Positions 1 to 5,689 of a stretch of 15,958 nucleotides of DNA are shown here, one piece after another (position 1 is the stretch's first letter; the number at the start of each line of letters is the position of its first letter). Under the pieces are notes generated by a model. It was not told where the DNA came from, did no database searches, and saw only the letters and a list, made by a program, of their open reading frames with translations. The stretch lies in contig CAKREH010000049.1 of the NCBI GenBank assembly GCA_934317215.1, positions 1 through 15,958 of the forward strand, read 5' to 3'. Made by a program: the position numbers and the translations under genes. The DNA comes from an uncultured Roseburia sp. (GTDB lineage: Bacteria; Bacillota; Clostridia; Lachnospirales; Lachnospiraceae).

Positions 1-309
1 TGTTGTCATCTGTTTTCGCTGACGGTAGTACTTGAGATTGTCGCTCGGTAAGTTGGTCTTTGGCTTTTCTTCAAAAGATATCGTTAAATGGAGTAAGTCA
101 CCACCTCCAGCCGCTGATAAACCGGATGCTCCGCCTACTATGATACACTCTGCCTCCTGCACTCTGCGAACAAATTCCTGAATCTGTTCCTCATAAGGAA
201 GTGGTTTTTGTTTGCTCAACACTACAGCAGTACCGCCGGATGCATAGATACTATAGTGTCTGGAATAGTTCATTTGTGTTTTCATTACCAAATTTTCGTA
301 ACAGCTCAT
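1..309 (-). pseudogene. Sir2-family protein N-terminus, chimeric, runs off window
   Basis: An open frame runs from ATG 309 to the window edge (103 codons, no stop). Residues 13-70 look like the N-terminus of a Firmicutes Sir2-family protein: NYSRHYS, then PLPYEEQIQEF, then the nucleotide-binding loop IIVGGASGLSAAGGGD. Family members normally continue with an aromatic-rich segment and the KYG...GM(F/Y)YP region. Here, after Asp71 (base 97), the sequence becomes LLHLTISFEEKPKTNLPSDN and then LKYYRQRKQMTT, which resembles the start of an XRE-type HTH protein. The gene therefore appears cut and fused near bases 90-100. An AGGAG lies 10 nt upstream of ATG 309; ATG 318 is too close to it, and ATG 273 (MNYSRHYS) is an alternative. 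It is the last visible gene of the sirtuin operon, 53 nt after the C_GCAxxG_C_C gene. The Sir2 call rests on the N-terminal loop only. Confidence 0.6.
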
Positions 310-362
310 TTTTTTCATTCTCCTATCTCACAACTGTAATATCTTTAACCATCTTACTTAGT

Positions 363-758
363 CTATCCTTCCCTTTCTGATTCCATCGGCAACACCTCGT
401 CAAAAGCCCGTATTGCATTGCGAATGCAATCATCACATTCACAGAGTACAACACCTGTATCCTTTCCCTTTAGGTCCTTACATATGGTCGCTCCTGAATA
501 TTCCTGAAATTTGTTTAATATCTCCCGTGCCGTTATCGCACTTTTCTTCTCCGGCTTTACAATTCCAGCCATCATGGTTGCTCCAATCAATGCACCACAA
601 GTTGCTTCCATACCTCCCATACCTACCGCAAATCCGGATGCAGCATTCGTCAGTATTTCCTTATCAGAATCTGATAAATCGCTCATTGCCTTGATAACCG
701 ACTGACAGCAATTAAATCCATTATGTTTGTAATACACTGTTTTTTCTTCTCTTGTCAT
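363..758 (-). CDS. C_GCAxxG_C_C family protein (putative redox protein)
   Basis: This 131-residue protein carries the conserved cysteine pattern of the C_GCAxxG_C_C family: FNCCQSV near residue 17, ATCGALIGA near residue 53 (the GCAxxG core), CKDLKG near residue 93, and a C-terminal CECDDC near residue 106. The central segment is Gly/Ala-rich and hydrophobic. The function of the family is not established; its conserved cysteines, and selenocysteine in some members, suggest redox chemistry. The start follows the restored stop of the upstream sirtuin by 5 nt. Its Shine-Dalgarno region is the last copies of a 12-bp repeat (AAGGAA motifs). It is the only undamaged structural gene in the Rrf2-linked operon. 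Confidence 0.85.
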   Translation of the reverse strand: MTREEKTVYYKHNGFNCCQSVIKAMSDLSDSDKEILTNAASGFAVGMGGMEATCGALIGATMMAGIVKPEKKSAITAREILNKFQEYSGATICKDLKGKDTGVVLCECDDCIRNAIRAFDEVLPMESEREG

Positions 759-763
759 TTTCC

Positions 764-1631
764 TTAGATTTCCTTTCTGATTTCCTTTCTGATTTCCTTT
801 CTGATTTCCTTTAACGCTACCGTAAGATCACCATCCACACCGATGGATTTTTCTTTGATTTCCTCTGGAATGTAAATTTCGCCCTTGTTAAATGTGATAT
901 AACTTGCCTGTGGTTCTACTGCTGCAAGCTGCATCAAAGGATGCTTTAATCATCTGATTTCTCCAACCAATGCCAAATTCCAGAATTACCAGCTTCTTTC
1001 CATGTAAATTCTGAATAAATTCTTGATAGCGGGCAGCCTTTTCCTTCCAATTTTTCGTTTCTGTAAACGAGGACATCTCACCCCAATTTACTTCCATATC
1101 TCCACCGCATTTTGGACATTTCGGCAGTAACTCTTTGGGGACTCTTCCGTTTACTTCCTTTTCTGTCATGGCGAGAACTGCTTCTTGATTAGGATAGACC
1201 TCGTCATGACATCTGTTCTTGCACCGCATCTGGGTTAATTTCCCTTCCATTTCAAAAACACGATCTGCCTCAAAACCTGCCGGCACAAAATGATCCTCCG
1301 CATTGGAAGTTACTGCGAAATATTTTTTATCCTTTACTAGTGCATAGATGTTTTTCATAATCTCACTCGGCTCATCCTGCATAGCTTTTGCCTTAACAAG
1401 TCTGCTTACAAACGCCCACTTTTCTTCTACCTTCATTGGCACTGAAAATCCGTGTAAAATACAACGCAGTCCGTATTTTTCTCTGAAATCTCCCATATTT
1501 TCCTGAAACCATGCGTCATCTGCAAAAATATTATATCCCTCTGCGATAGACAAACCATTACTGGCTCCAATCAAAATACCATCTGCGTCTTTGATGATTT
1601 GACTTATCTCTTGATATACATTCATCTTCAT
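764..1631 (-). pseudogene. Sir2-family protein, one-base frameshift near C-terminus
   Basis: A Sir2/SirTM-like NAD-dependent protein. The reading frame keeps the N-terminal loop GASNGLSIAEGYNIF (residues 22-36), the NAD-pocket segment VTSNAEDHF, the region EMEGKLTQMRC, and a four-cysteine zinc site (C-x3-C in CKNRC, C-x2-C in CPKCG), up to LEFGIGWRNQMIKAS. There an extra base (A at plus-strand 941) shifts the frame, giving an aberrant tail that stops at 888. Removing it gives APLMQLAAVEPQASYITFNK and the rest of the usual sirtuin C-terminus, ending at TAA 764-766 (288 residues). The shift falls after the catalytic core, so some activity could remain, but the last 56 residues are replaced by about 15. 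The position usually held by His (or Gln in SirTM) is Glu, and the usual N-x-D motif is NAED. ATG 1631 overlaps the preceding stop (TGATG), with AAGGAA 6 nt upstream. Confidence 0.85.
767..811 (-). repeat. 12-bp tandem repeat, KEIR coding and Shine-Dalgarno-like
   Basis: On the minus strand the unit AAGGAAATCAGA occurs three full times plus a partial AAGGAAATC. In the restored reading frame of the upstream sirtuin it encodes KEIR-KEIR-KEIR-KEI followed by TAA (764-766). Each unit also contains AAGGAA, and the array ends 8 nt before the ATG of the next gene, so it multiplies ribosome-binding-like sequence at the gene junction. Perfect identity between units points to recent slippage. Confidence 0.9.
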
Positions 1632-2354
1632 CACATTTCCTTTCCCGCTATGTTTTCTTTTAAATCCCGCAGGGTTTCTGCCAAATCTCCTGCTATATAA
1701 ATGCCTTTGTCTTTTATATACTCTGGAACTGAGGATTTCTTCTGATTCAGACAGGCATAAAACACCTTTTCATTTTTGTATGTCATTTCCCAAAAAGGAA
1801 ATTTAATAATACTGGGTGTCATCTCACCAACCCCCAGCTCCAGCAGTACAACATTCTTATCTGTTCCATTCATGAGATATTTTTTTAGGAAATTCTCATA
1901 TCGCCTTACACCTTCCCTCCAGTCTTTCCCCTCCAAAAATGTATCATCCCTTACCCAGGGAACCATGATTCTCCCGCACTCATTACATCTTGGCAGAAGC
2001 TCGGAAGTAACACGCAGCTCCCGGATATTTTTGTTCATCCTGCGAATCATTTCTACATTGGAATAAATTTGGTCATGGCAAGGCTGACTGAGGTGCATCC
2101 CACATACTTTGTATGTAACGTGCATAATATGCCCACTGTTGTTCCGGCGATGAATAACAGTAGTAAAAACCGTCAAAGGGAGATTTCAGTCCATACCACT
2201 CCTTGAAATCTTGTAAACATTCCTCCATATAGGGGAGCCAATGATAATGGTTATATCCCGCTGCACTGGAAAGACCAGAACCACCGCCTATTAAAACGGC
2301 ATCTGCCTGACGGATTTTTTCTGCCAGAAAACTGACTTGTTCCTCCTTTTGCAT
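1631..2354 (-). pseudogene. Sir2-family protein with internal deletion and frameshift
   Basis: First gene of the operon. From ATG 2354 the frame encodes a sirtuin N-terminus: LIGGGSGLSSAAGYNHYHW, FKEWYGL, DGFYYCYSS, QQWAYYARYIQ, MWDAP. It then stops at 2073. The rest of a sirtuin continues in another frame from about 2095: LSQPCHDQIYSN, a zinc-binding CNECG, RRYENFL, VVLLELGVGEMTPSIIKFPF, ending at 1631. Alignment by eye with the neighbouring sirtuin shows about 47 residues missing at the junction. The lost part includes the NAD-pocket N-x-D motif, the catalytic His/Gln position and the first zinc cysteine. It cannot be a working deacylase or ADP-ribosyltransferase. A GTG at 2390 is in frame, but a GGAG at 2367-2370 favours ATG 2354. 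The stop overlaps the next start, indicating an originally coupled operon. Confidence 0.85.
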
Positions 2355-2404
2355 ACACCACTTTATCTCCTTTTTTATATCAGATTCCACACTTTTTATT
2401 TTGC

Positions 2405-2433
2405 TTGACTTTTATTTGTTTACTTGTTAAAAT
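2405..2433 (+). promoter_or_regulatory. Candidate Rrf2 promoter, distal
   Basis: TTGACT (2405-2410), a 17-nt spacer and TAAAAT (2428-2433), 75 nt upstream of the Rrf2 start codon. It lies inside the expected 5' leader of the divergent sirtuin operon. Confidence 0.4.
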
Positions 2434-2437
2434 TAAA

Positions 2438-2465
2438 TTTACATTAAGCATTAAAATCATATTAT
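2438..2465 (+). promoter_or_regulatory. Candidate Rrf2 promoter, proximal
   Basis: TTTACA (2438-2443), a 16-nt spacer and TATTAT (2460-2465), 43 nt upstream of the start codon. It overlaps the -10 of the opposing sirtuin promoter, so a regulator bound here would act on both directions. Confidence 0.45.
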
Positions 2466-2487
2466 CATGTAAGTTTAAAAATTGTAA
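2459..2487 (-). promoter_or_regulatory. Promoter of the sirtuin operon
   Basis: On the minus strand TTACAA (2482-2487) is separated by 17 nt from TAATAT (2459-2464). Its -10 element lies on the same bases as the -10 of one of the two plus-strand promoters reading toward the Rrf2 gene, so the two promoters face apart from one shared site. Assigned by consensus and spacing only. Confidence 0.45.
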
Positions 2488-2508
2488 GAAGAAAATTCGA
2501 GGTGACAT

Positions 2509-2946
2509 ATGAAATATTCCACAAAGCTTAGTGACACCATTCATATTCTTATATTTATTGCTCTTGGAGATGACGAACAACTCTCCAGCACAAAAATTGC
2601 AGAAAGTATCAAGACAAACCCGGCTTATGTCAGACAGCTTATGGCAACCCTGAAAAATGCAGGCATTGTTGTCAACACACAAGGTCATGCGAATGCCGCT
2701 CTTGCAAAATCGGCAGATAAAATCAATATGTATGACATCTACCGAGCCGTAGAGGGCGATAAGCCGCTGCTTCACCTGGACACACATACCAATCCGGATT
2801 GCGGAATCGGTATCAACATTCAATTCGCTATTGGGGACTTCTATCATGAAATTCAAAATATGGTAGATGAAAAAATGAAATCCATTACATTGCAGGATAT
2901 TATTGATCGGTATTATTTTAAAATCAGGAAAGTTAAAAGCCTTTAA
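2509..2946 (+). CDS. Rrf2-family transcriptional regulator
   Basis: A 145-residue intact regulator. Residues 1-60 form the winged helix typical of Rrf2 proteins: KLSDTIHILIFIA, the recognition region STKIAESIKTNPAYVRQLMA, then LKNAGIV and a wing. The segment INMYDIYRAVEGDKPLLHLD is the family's dimerisation-helix region. Iron-sulfur members such as IscR and NsrR use three cysteines; only one is visible here (NPDCGIG), so it probably does not carry a typical cluster and is closer to the YwnA/CymR type. A strong GAGGTGA lies 6 nt before the ATG. It is transcribed away from the sirtuin/C_GCAxxG_C_C operon across a shared promoter region, so it is the likely regulator of that operon and of itself. 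Ligand or stress signal cannot be read from the sequence. Confidence 0.9.
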   Translation: MKYSTKLSDTIHILIFIALGDDEQLSSTKIAESIKTNPAYVRQLMATLKNAGIVVNTQGHANAALAKSADKINMYDIYRAVEGDKPLLHLDTHTNPDCGIGINIQFAIGDFYHEIQNMVDEKMKSITLQDIIDRYYFKIRKVKSL

Positions 2947-2968
2947 TTAATCAAGAATAGCAAGCACT

Positions 2969-2988
2969 GCCTGTGTCATGACACAGGC
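2969..2988. terminator. 20-bp perfect palindrome after the Rrf2 gene
   Basis: GCCTGTGTCATGACACAGGC is a perfect inverted repeat 22 nt after the Rrf2 stop. Its position suits a terminator hairpin, but no T tract follows on either strand, so a protein-binding site or inefficient terminator is equally possible. Confidence 0.45.
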
Positions 2989-3027
2989 GAATTTCCCCAC
3001 ACTTTCCTATCGTCTGTATGGTTGAAT

Positions 3028-3039
3028 TTCCATATGGAA
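3028..3039. repeat. 12-bp palindrome TTCCATATGGAA
   Basis: A perfect palindrome in the gene-free stretch 2947-3240. It could be an operator half-site pair, but nothing nearby identifies a binding protein. Confidence 0.3.
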
Positions 3040-3099
3040 GTATCCCTAACCCTCTCTCGATTTTTCTTCGGCTATTCTTCGGTTTACCATCGAAATACA

Positions 3100-3128
3100 T
3101 TGACCTTTCCTGCCGTTTTTGCTACAAT
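3100..3128 (+). promoter_or_regulatory. Sigma-A promoter of the element mobilisation leader
   Basis: TTGACC (3100-3105), a 17-nt spacer and TACAAT (3123-3128). Just downstream lies the inverted repeat TGGGT-6-ACCCA (3135-3150), at or next to the expected start point, which could be an operator. The following 110 nt lead to an attenuator-like hairpin and the mobilisation-protein start codon. Confidence 0.6.
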
Positions 3129-3173
3129 TTGCTATGGGTAGTTACACCCAAAATTGAATAAAATACGAAACAG

Positions 3174-3211
3174 ACTGTTGTAAAAATCGAACATTTTACA
3201 GCAGTTTTTTT
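3174..3211 (+). terminator. Rho-independent terminator / attenuator hairpin
   Basis: Stem arm 3174-3185 (ACTGTTGTAAAA) pairs with 3194-3205 (TTTTACAGCAGT) with one G-U pair and an 8-nt loop, followed by seven Ts. It sits between a good promoter and the mobilisation-protein start, so in the parent element it probably worked as an attenuator in the leader. Confidence 0.7.
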
Positions 3212-3240
3212 GTACCAAAATTTAGAAAGGACTTGACACA

Positions 3241-3267
3241 ATGGCAAACAGAAACCGCACCAATCTG
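3241..3267 (+). pseudogene. First nine codons of a MobC-like mobilisation protein
   Basis: After an AAAGGA ribosome-binding site, ATG 3241 opens MANRNRTNL, which I recognise as the usual start of MobC-like relaxosome proteins in Firmicutes conjugative elements. The ribosome-binding region (AGAAAGGACTTGACACA) also fits that setting. The similarity stops at about 3267, where sequence of an S24 repressor begins in a different frame. Only a stub remains. Confidence 0.45.
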
Positions 3268-3470
3268 TTACTAATGGAGAAATCGGCATCTTCGTTCTTA
3301 ACGGAGAAGCCTATATTAAGAAATTACAAAACGATAAAGACAGAATTTTCCTTATCTCACTCAATGAAAAGTATGCACCTATCAAGGTTAGTGAAAATGA
3401 CCGCTTAGACATATTTGGAAAAGTTCTTGGAAAATCTGATGCTTCTGCTATTACAGGACATTGCCGATAA
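3267..3470 (+). pseudogene. C-terminal fragment of a LexA-like (S24) XRE repressor
   Basis: This frame has no start of its own and encodes about 67 residues: TNGEIGIFVLNGEAYIKKLQ, then LISLNEKYAPIKV and LDIFGKVLGKSD, ending at TAA 3468-3470. This is the C-terminal half of the S24 peptidase fold found in LexA, phage repressors and conjugative-element repressors. The Lys in AYIKKL fits the catalytic lysine of that family; the catalytic Ser and the whole DNA-binding domain are missing. It is joined directly to the mobilisation-protein stub, so it is a deletion remnant. Confidence 0.75.
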
Positions 3471-3493
3471 AAATTGCAAGTCCTTTTTATCGG
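3464..3493. promoter_or_regulatory. Perfect 10-bp inverted repeat, probable operator
   Basis: CCGATAAAAA (3464-3473) and TTTTTATCGG (3484-3493) are perfect inverted copies separated by 10 nt. The gap and right arm contain the -35 and spacer of the promoter below, the usual place for a repressor operator. It begins inside the stop region of the S24 repressor fragment. Confidence 0.6.
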
Positions 3494-3502
3494 ACACATT
3501 AT
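3474..3502 (+). promoter_or_regulatory. Promoter reading into the XRE fragment
   Basis: TTGCAA (3474-3479), a 17-nt spacer and CATTAT (3497-3502), 54 nt upstream of ATG 3556. It is overlapped by the inverted repeat at 3464-3493. Confidence 0.5.
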
Positions 3503-3555
3503 TTTGCATAATTGACAATAAGAAAATATCTATAGAACTGAAAGAAGAGATTCTT

Positions 3556-3684
3556 ATGGCGGTTACCAATAATATCAGAGAAATCCGTGAACAGCGAGGC
3601 ATTTACCAGGATGACCTTGCCGCTACTATCGGATACAGCACCAAAACTGTCGGCAGGATAGAACGTGGGGACAGCACCCCATAG
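3556..3684 (+). pseudogene. Truncated XRE-family HTH regulator
   Basis: From ATG 3556 (weak AAGAG upstream) the frame gives 42 residues: MAVTNNIREIREQRGIYQDD, then LAATIGYSTKTVGRIERGDS, then TP and TAG. This is a nearly complete Cro/C1-type helix-turn-helix that ends just after the GDSTP turn, where family members continue with helix 5. The ORF is also open upstream to 3415, but that part overlaps the S24 fragment and the promoter and is probably noncoding. The stop arises at the breakpoint shared with the opposing fragment. Confidence 0.7.
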
Positions 3685-3866
3685 ATGCTATTGATATTTC
3701 TTCTCGTATCATCACTGATACCAAGACAATAGCAAAGTGCTTTGTGGTACACATCCTGATACCGCACCTCTTTTAATTTTTCATAGTAGAATTTTTCATG
3801 TGCTTCACTGATAAATACAATTTCCTGTTTCTTTGTGTTTTTTGCTCCTAACGCTGTGTTGTTCAT
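3683..3866 (-). pseudogene. N-terminal fragment of a small ICE accessory protein (DUF6075-like)
   Basis: ATG 3866 follows a strong AGGAGG (3875-3880, 8-nt gap). The first 60 or so residues, including KKQEIVFISEAHEKFYYEKL, YHKALCYCLGISDDTRRN and INSIY, resemble small uncharacterised accessory proteins of Tn916/Tn1549-type elements; from memory these are called DUF6075. After INSIYG the frame reads antisense through the XRE fragment (stop at 3603) with no further resemblance, so the gene is cut at about 3683. The family name is from memory and unverified. Confidence 0.6.
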
Positions 3867-3906
3867 GTTCTTTTCCTCCTGAAATAAAATAATCGACTAT
3901 AACAGA

Positions 3907-3944
3907 AAAGGACGATCTCATCTTCTAAAATGAATTCGTCCTTT
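3907..3944. terminator. Hairpin downstream of hemZ
   Basis: AAAGGACGA (3907-3915) and TCGTCCTTT (3936-3944) form a 9-bp inverted repeat with a 20-nt loop. Read on the minus strand it lies about 95 nt after the hemZ stop and is followed by a short T-rich stretch, so it may end hemZ transcription. The stretch 3867-4039 shows nothing else I can identify. Confidence 0.4.
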
Positions 3945-4039
3945 AAGGCACAATTATTAGGTTGTTTCAATACATCTCATAGGTTATTCAGTATTATTGG
4001 GTATTTTTTTGATGTACTATTTCAGGAAGAAAAACCCTT

Positions 4040-5677
4040 TTATTCTTCTGCAAAAAGTTTCTGCTTCCGCTCAATCATCTCATCAATTCTCTCGATATAC
4101 TGCCCGACATCCTTGACATTCTCACATCGTTCGATCCGATGAGTGCCATCTGGATTTGGCTCGTTCCAGACACGTTTTGTCGAAGCTCCGGCTCCGCACG
4201 CCACGATGGTCTGTTTCTCCTCCATGATCAGAATATTATAAACTCCGGCTTTTCCTTCCTTCGCATAACCAACATTCTCAAGGTTTCCCGCCATTCCCTT
4301 CTGGCGGTACAGATAATATGGGAACAGTTTCATCTTCTTCGCATAGGAAGCGGTCAGATCCATATGTTCCTGCGTGTTGACCATCTTATAATCTTTATAG
4401 TCTTCCTTGAACATATTTAAACGCGCCGCGCGTTTTAGTGCCAGAGAGTGAACGGTCAGATTGTCCGGCTTTAGCTGCATGATCTGCTCTAATGTATCGC
4501 GTACGTCCTCTAAAGATTCTTCCGGAAGTCCCATGATAAGATCCATATTGATATCATCAAATCCAAGTTCTCTTGCGATCTTAAAACTTTCCACAGTCTG
4601 TTCTACCGAATGACGTCTTCCGATCAGGTCGAGCGTTCTCTGCTGCATGGTCTGCGGATTGATGGAAATTCGTGTGATTCCCCATTTGTGCAGCACCTCT
4701 AATTTTTCTCTCGTGATACTGTCCGGTCTGCCGGCCTCCACGGTAAATTCAAGACAGTCTGACAAATCAAAACTACATTTGATTTTACGGACCAGACGAT
4801 CTAACTGATAAGGCTCTAATGTTGTCGGCGTTCCGCCACCGATATAAATGGAATTTAAATGCTTGTGATAAAACTTTGCTACCGTATAATCAATCTCTTT
4901 TTCCAGTGCATCTAAATAAGCATCCACACGGTTCTTCCAGCTTACAAGCGGATATGAGGTAAACGAGCAGTACAGGCAGGTCGTCGGACAGAACGGGATT
5001 CCGATATAAAGACTGTATCCGTTGTCATAATCAATTTTCTTTAAGATTGCATTTTCTCGTTCTGCAATATCGGCTGCAAGTTCAATCTTCTCATCGGAAG
5101 CAAAATAGGTATCCTTCATATACCGGTAGATATCCTCCCGGCTTTTTCCCTCCTCCAGTAATTTCATTGGAATCTTCGTCGGGCGGATCCCTGTCAGGTT
5201 TCCCCACGGAAGTGTTCGTTTCGTATAATCGCAGAGCATACGGTATAACATCTGTTTCAACTGATTTTTCGTCCGCACACGATCCAAAAAATCCACCCTG
5301 ATTGTCTCACCCGGTATCTCTTTTACTTCTTCCTGATCCAGCTTTTGATCTGTCTGTACATCTGTGTCTTTCTGATCCAGCTTTTGATCTGTCTGTACAT
5401 CTGCGTCTTTCTGATCCAGCTTTTGATTTGTCTGTATATCTGCGTCTTCCTGATCCAGCTTTTCACTTACCTGCGCATCCGCATCTTTCTGCACGATCTC
5501 CTGCCATGTAATCTTAATCGTATCTTCCCCGTAGTTCACCTGCATGCGGATATCGATTTTTTCATCATATTCTTTTTTTTCTGCCGACACACCCACATAC
5601 TGTTCCGGGAAAAATGCCTTGATCAGAGAATGAATATCATATTCAAATTCCGGTTTATTTAATAAAACTTCTATCAT
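4040..5677 (-). CDS. hemZ: HemZ, HemN-like radical SAM enzyme
   Basis: Oxygen-independent coproporphyrinogen III oxidase-like enzyme of the HemZ subgroup, 545 residues. An N-terminal domain (about 1-60) is followed by an insert of four 13-residue repeats (63-114), then conserved LPWGNLTGIRPTKIPM. The radical-SAM core begins near residue 228 with PFCPTTCLYCSF (C-x3-C-x2-C, binding the 4Fe-4S cluster). Further core motifs are YIGGGTPTTL (glycine-rich SAM site), FTVEAGRPDSI, RISINPQTMQ and INMDLIMGLPEE. HemZ proteins are usually near 500 residues, matching this one without the insert. ATG 5677 is chosen because GAGGAG lies just before it; ATG 5689 abuts the gloB stop and has no ribosome binding site. 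It is probably cotranscribed with gloB. True coproporphyrinogen activity of HemZ is uncertain in the family, and no other heme genes are in view. Confidence 0.9.
   Translation of the reverse strand: MIEVLLNKPEFEYDIHSLIKAFFPEQYVGVSAEKKEYDEKIDIRMQVNYGEDTIKITWQEIVQKDADAQVSEKLDQEDADIQTNQKLDQKDADVQTDQKLDQKDTDVQTDQKLDQEEVKEIPGETIRVDFLDRVRTKNQLKQMLYRMLCDYTKRTLPWGNLTGIRPTKIPMKLLEEGKSREDIYRYMKDTYFASDEKIELAADIAERENAILKKIDYDNGYSLYIGIPFCPTTCLYCSFTSYPLVSWKNRVDAYLDALEKEIDYTVAKFYHKHLNSIYIGGGTPTTLEPYQLDRLVRKIKCSFDLSDCLEFTVEAGRPDSITREKLEVLHKWGITRISINPQTMQQRTLDLIGRRHSVEQTVESFKIARELGFDDINMDLIMGLPEESLEDVRDTLEQIMQLKPDNLTVHSLALKRAARLNMFKEDYKDYKMVNTQEHMDLTASYAKKMKLFPYYLYRQKGMAGNLENVGYAKEGKAGVYNILIMEEKQTIVACGAGASTKRVWNEPNPDGTHRIERCENVKDVGQYIERIDEMIERKQKLFAEE
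5334..5489 (-). repeat. Four 39-bp tandem repeats inside hemZ
   Basis: Units start at 5334, 5373, 5412 and 5451 on the plus strand, each opening with TGATCCAGCTTTT. In hemZ they encode KLDQKDADVQTDQ-type 13-residue units rich in Asp, Gln and Lys. The first three units differ at only a few bases; the fourth (5451-5489) is more diverged, as expected if the array expanded from it. Length keeps the frame open. Confidence 0.95.
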
Positions 5678-5689
5678 GTTACTCCTCAT

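Noticed and set aside
2380..2856. 158-residue minus-strand ORF opposite the Rrf2 gene
   Set aside because: It is antisense to a clear Rrf2 coding region and runs through the AT-rich promoter; no domain signal.
3415..3555. N-terminal extension of the XRE ORF upstream of ATG 3556
   Set aside because: It overlaps the S24 fragment in another frame and the promoter/inverted repeat, so it is probably untranslated.
3960..3990. GTTTCAATACATCTCAT, reminiscent of a type I CRISPR repeat half
   Set aside because: Only one copy exists; no second repeat or spacer pattern follows.
5302..5662. Plus-strand ORFs with hydrophobic repeats opposite hemZ, looking like membrane segments
   Set aside because: They are the antisense reading of the 39-bp hemZ repeats; they have no convincing ribosome binding site and hemZ is clearly the coding strand.
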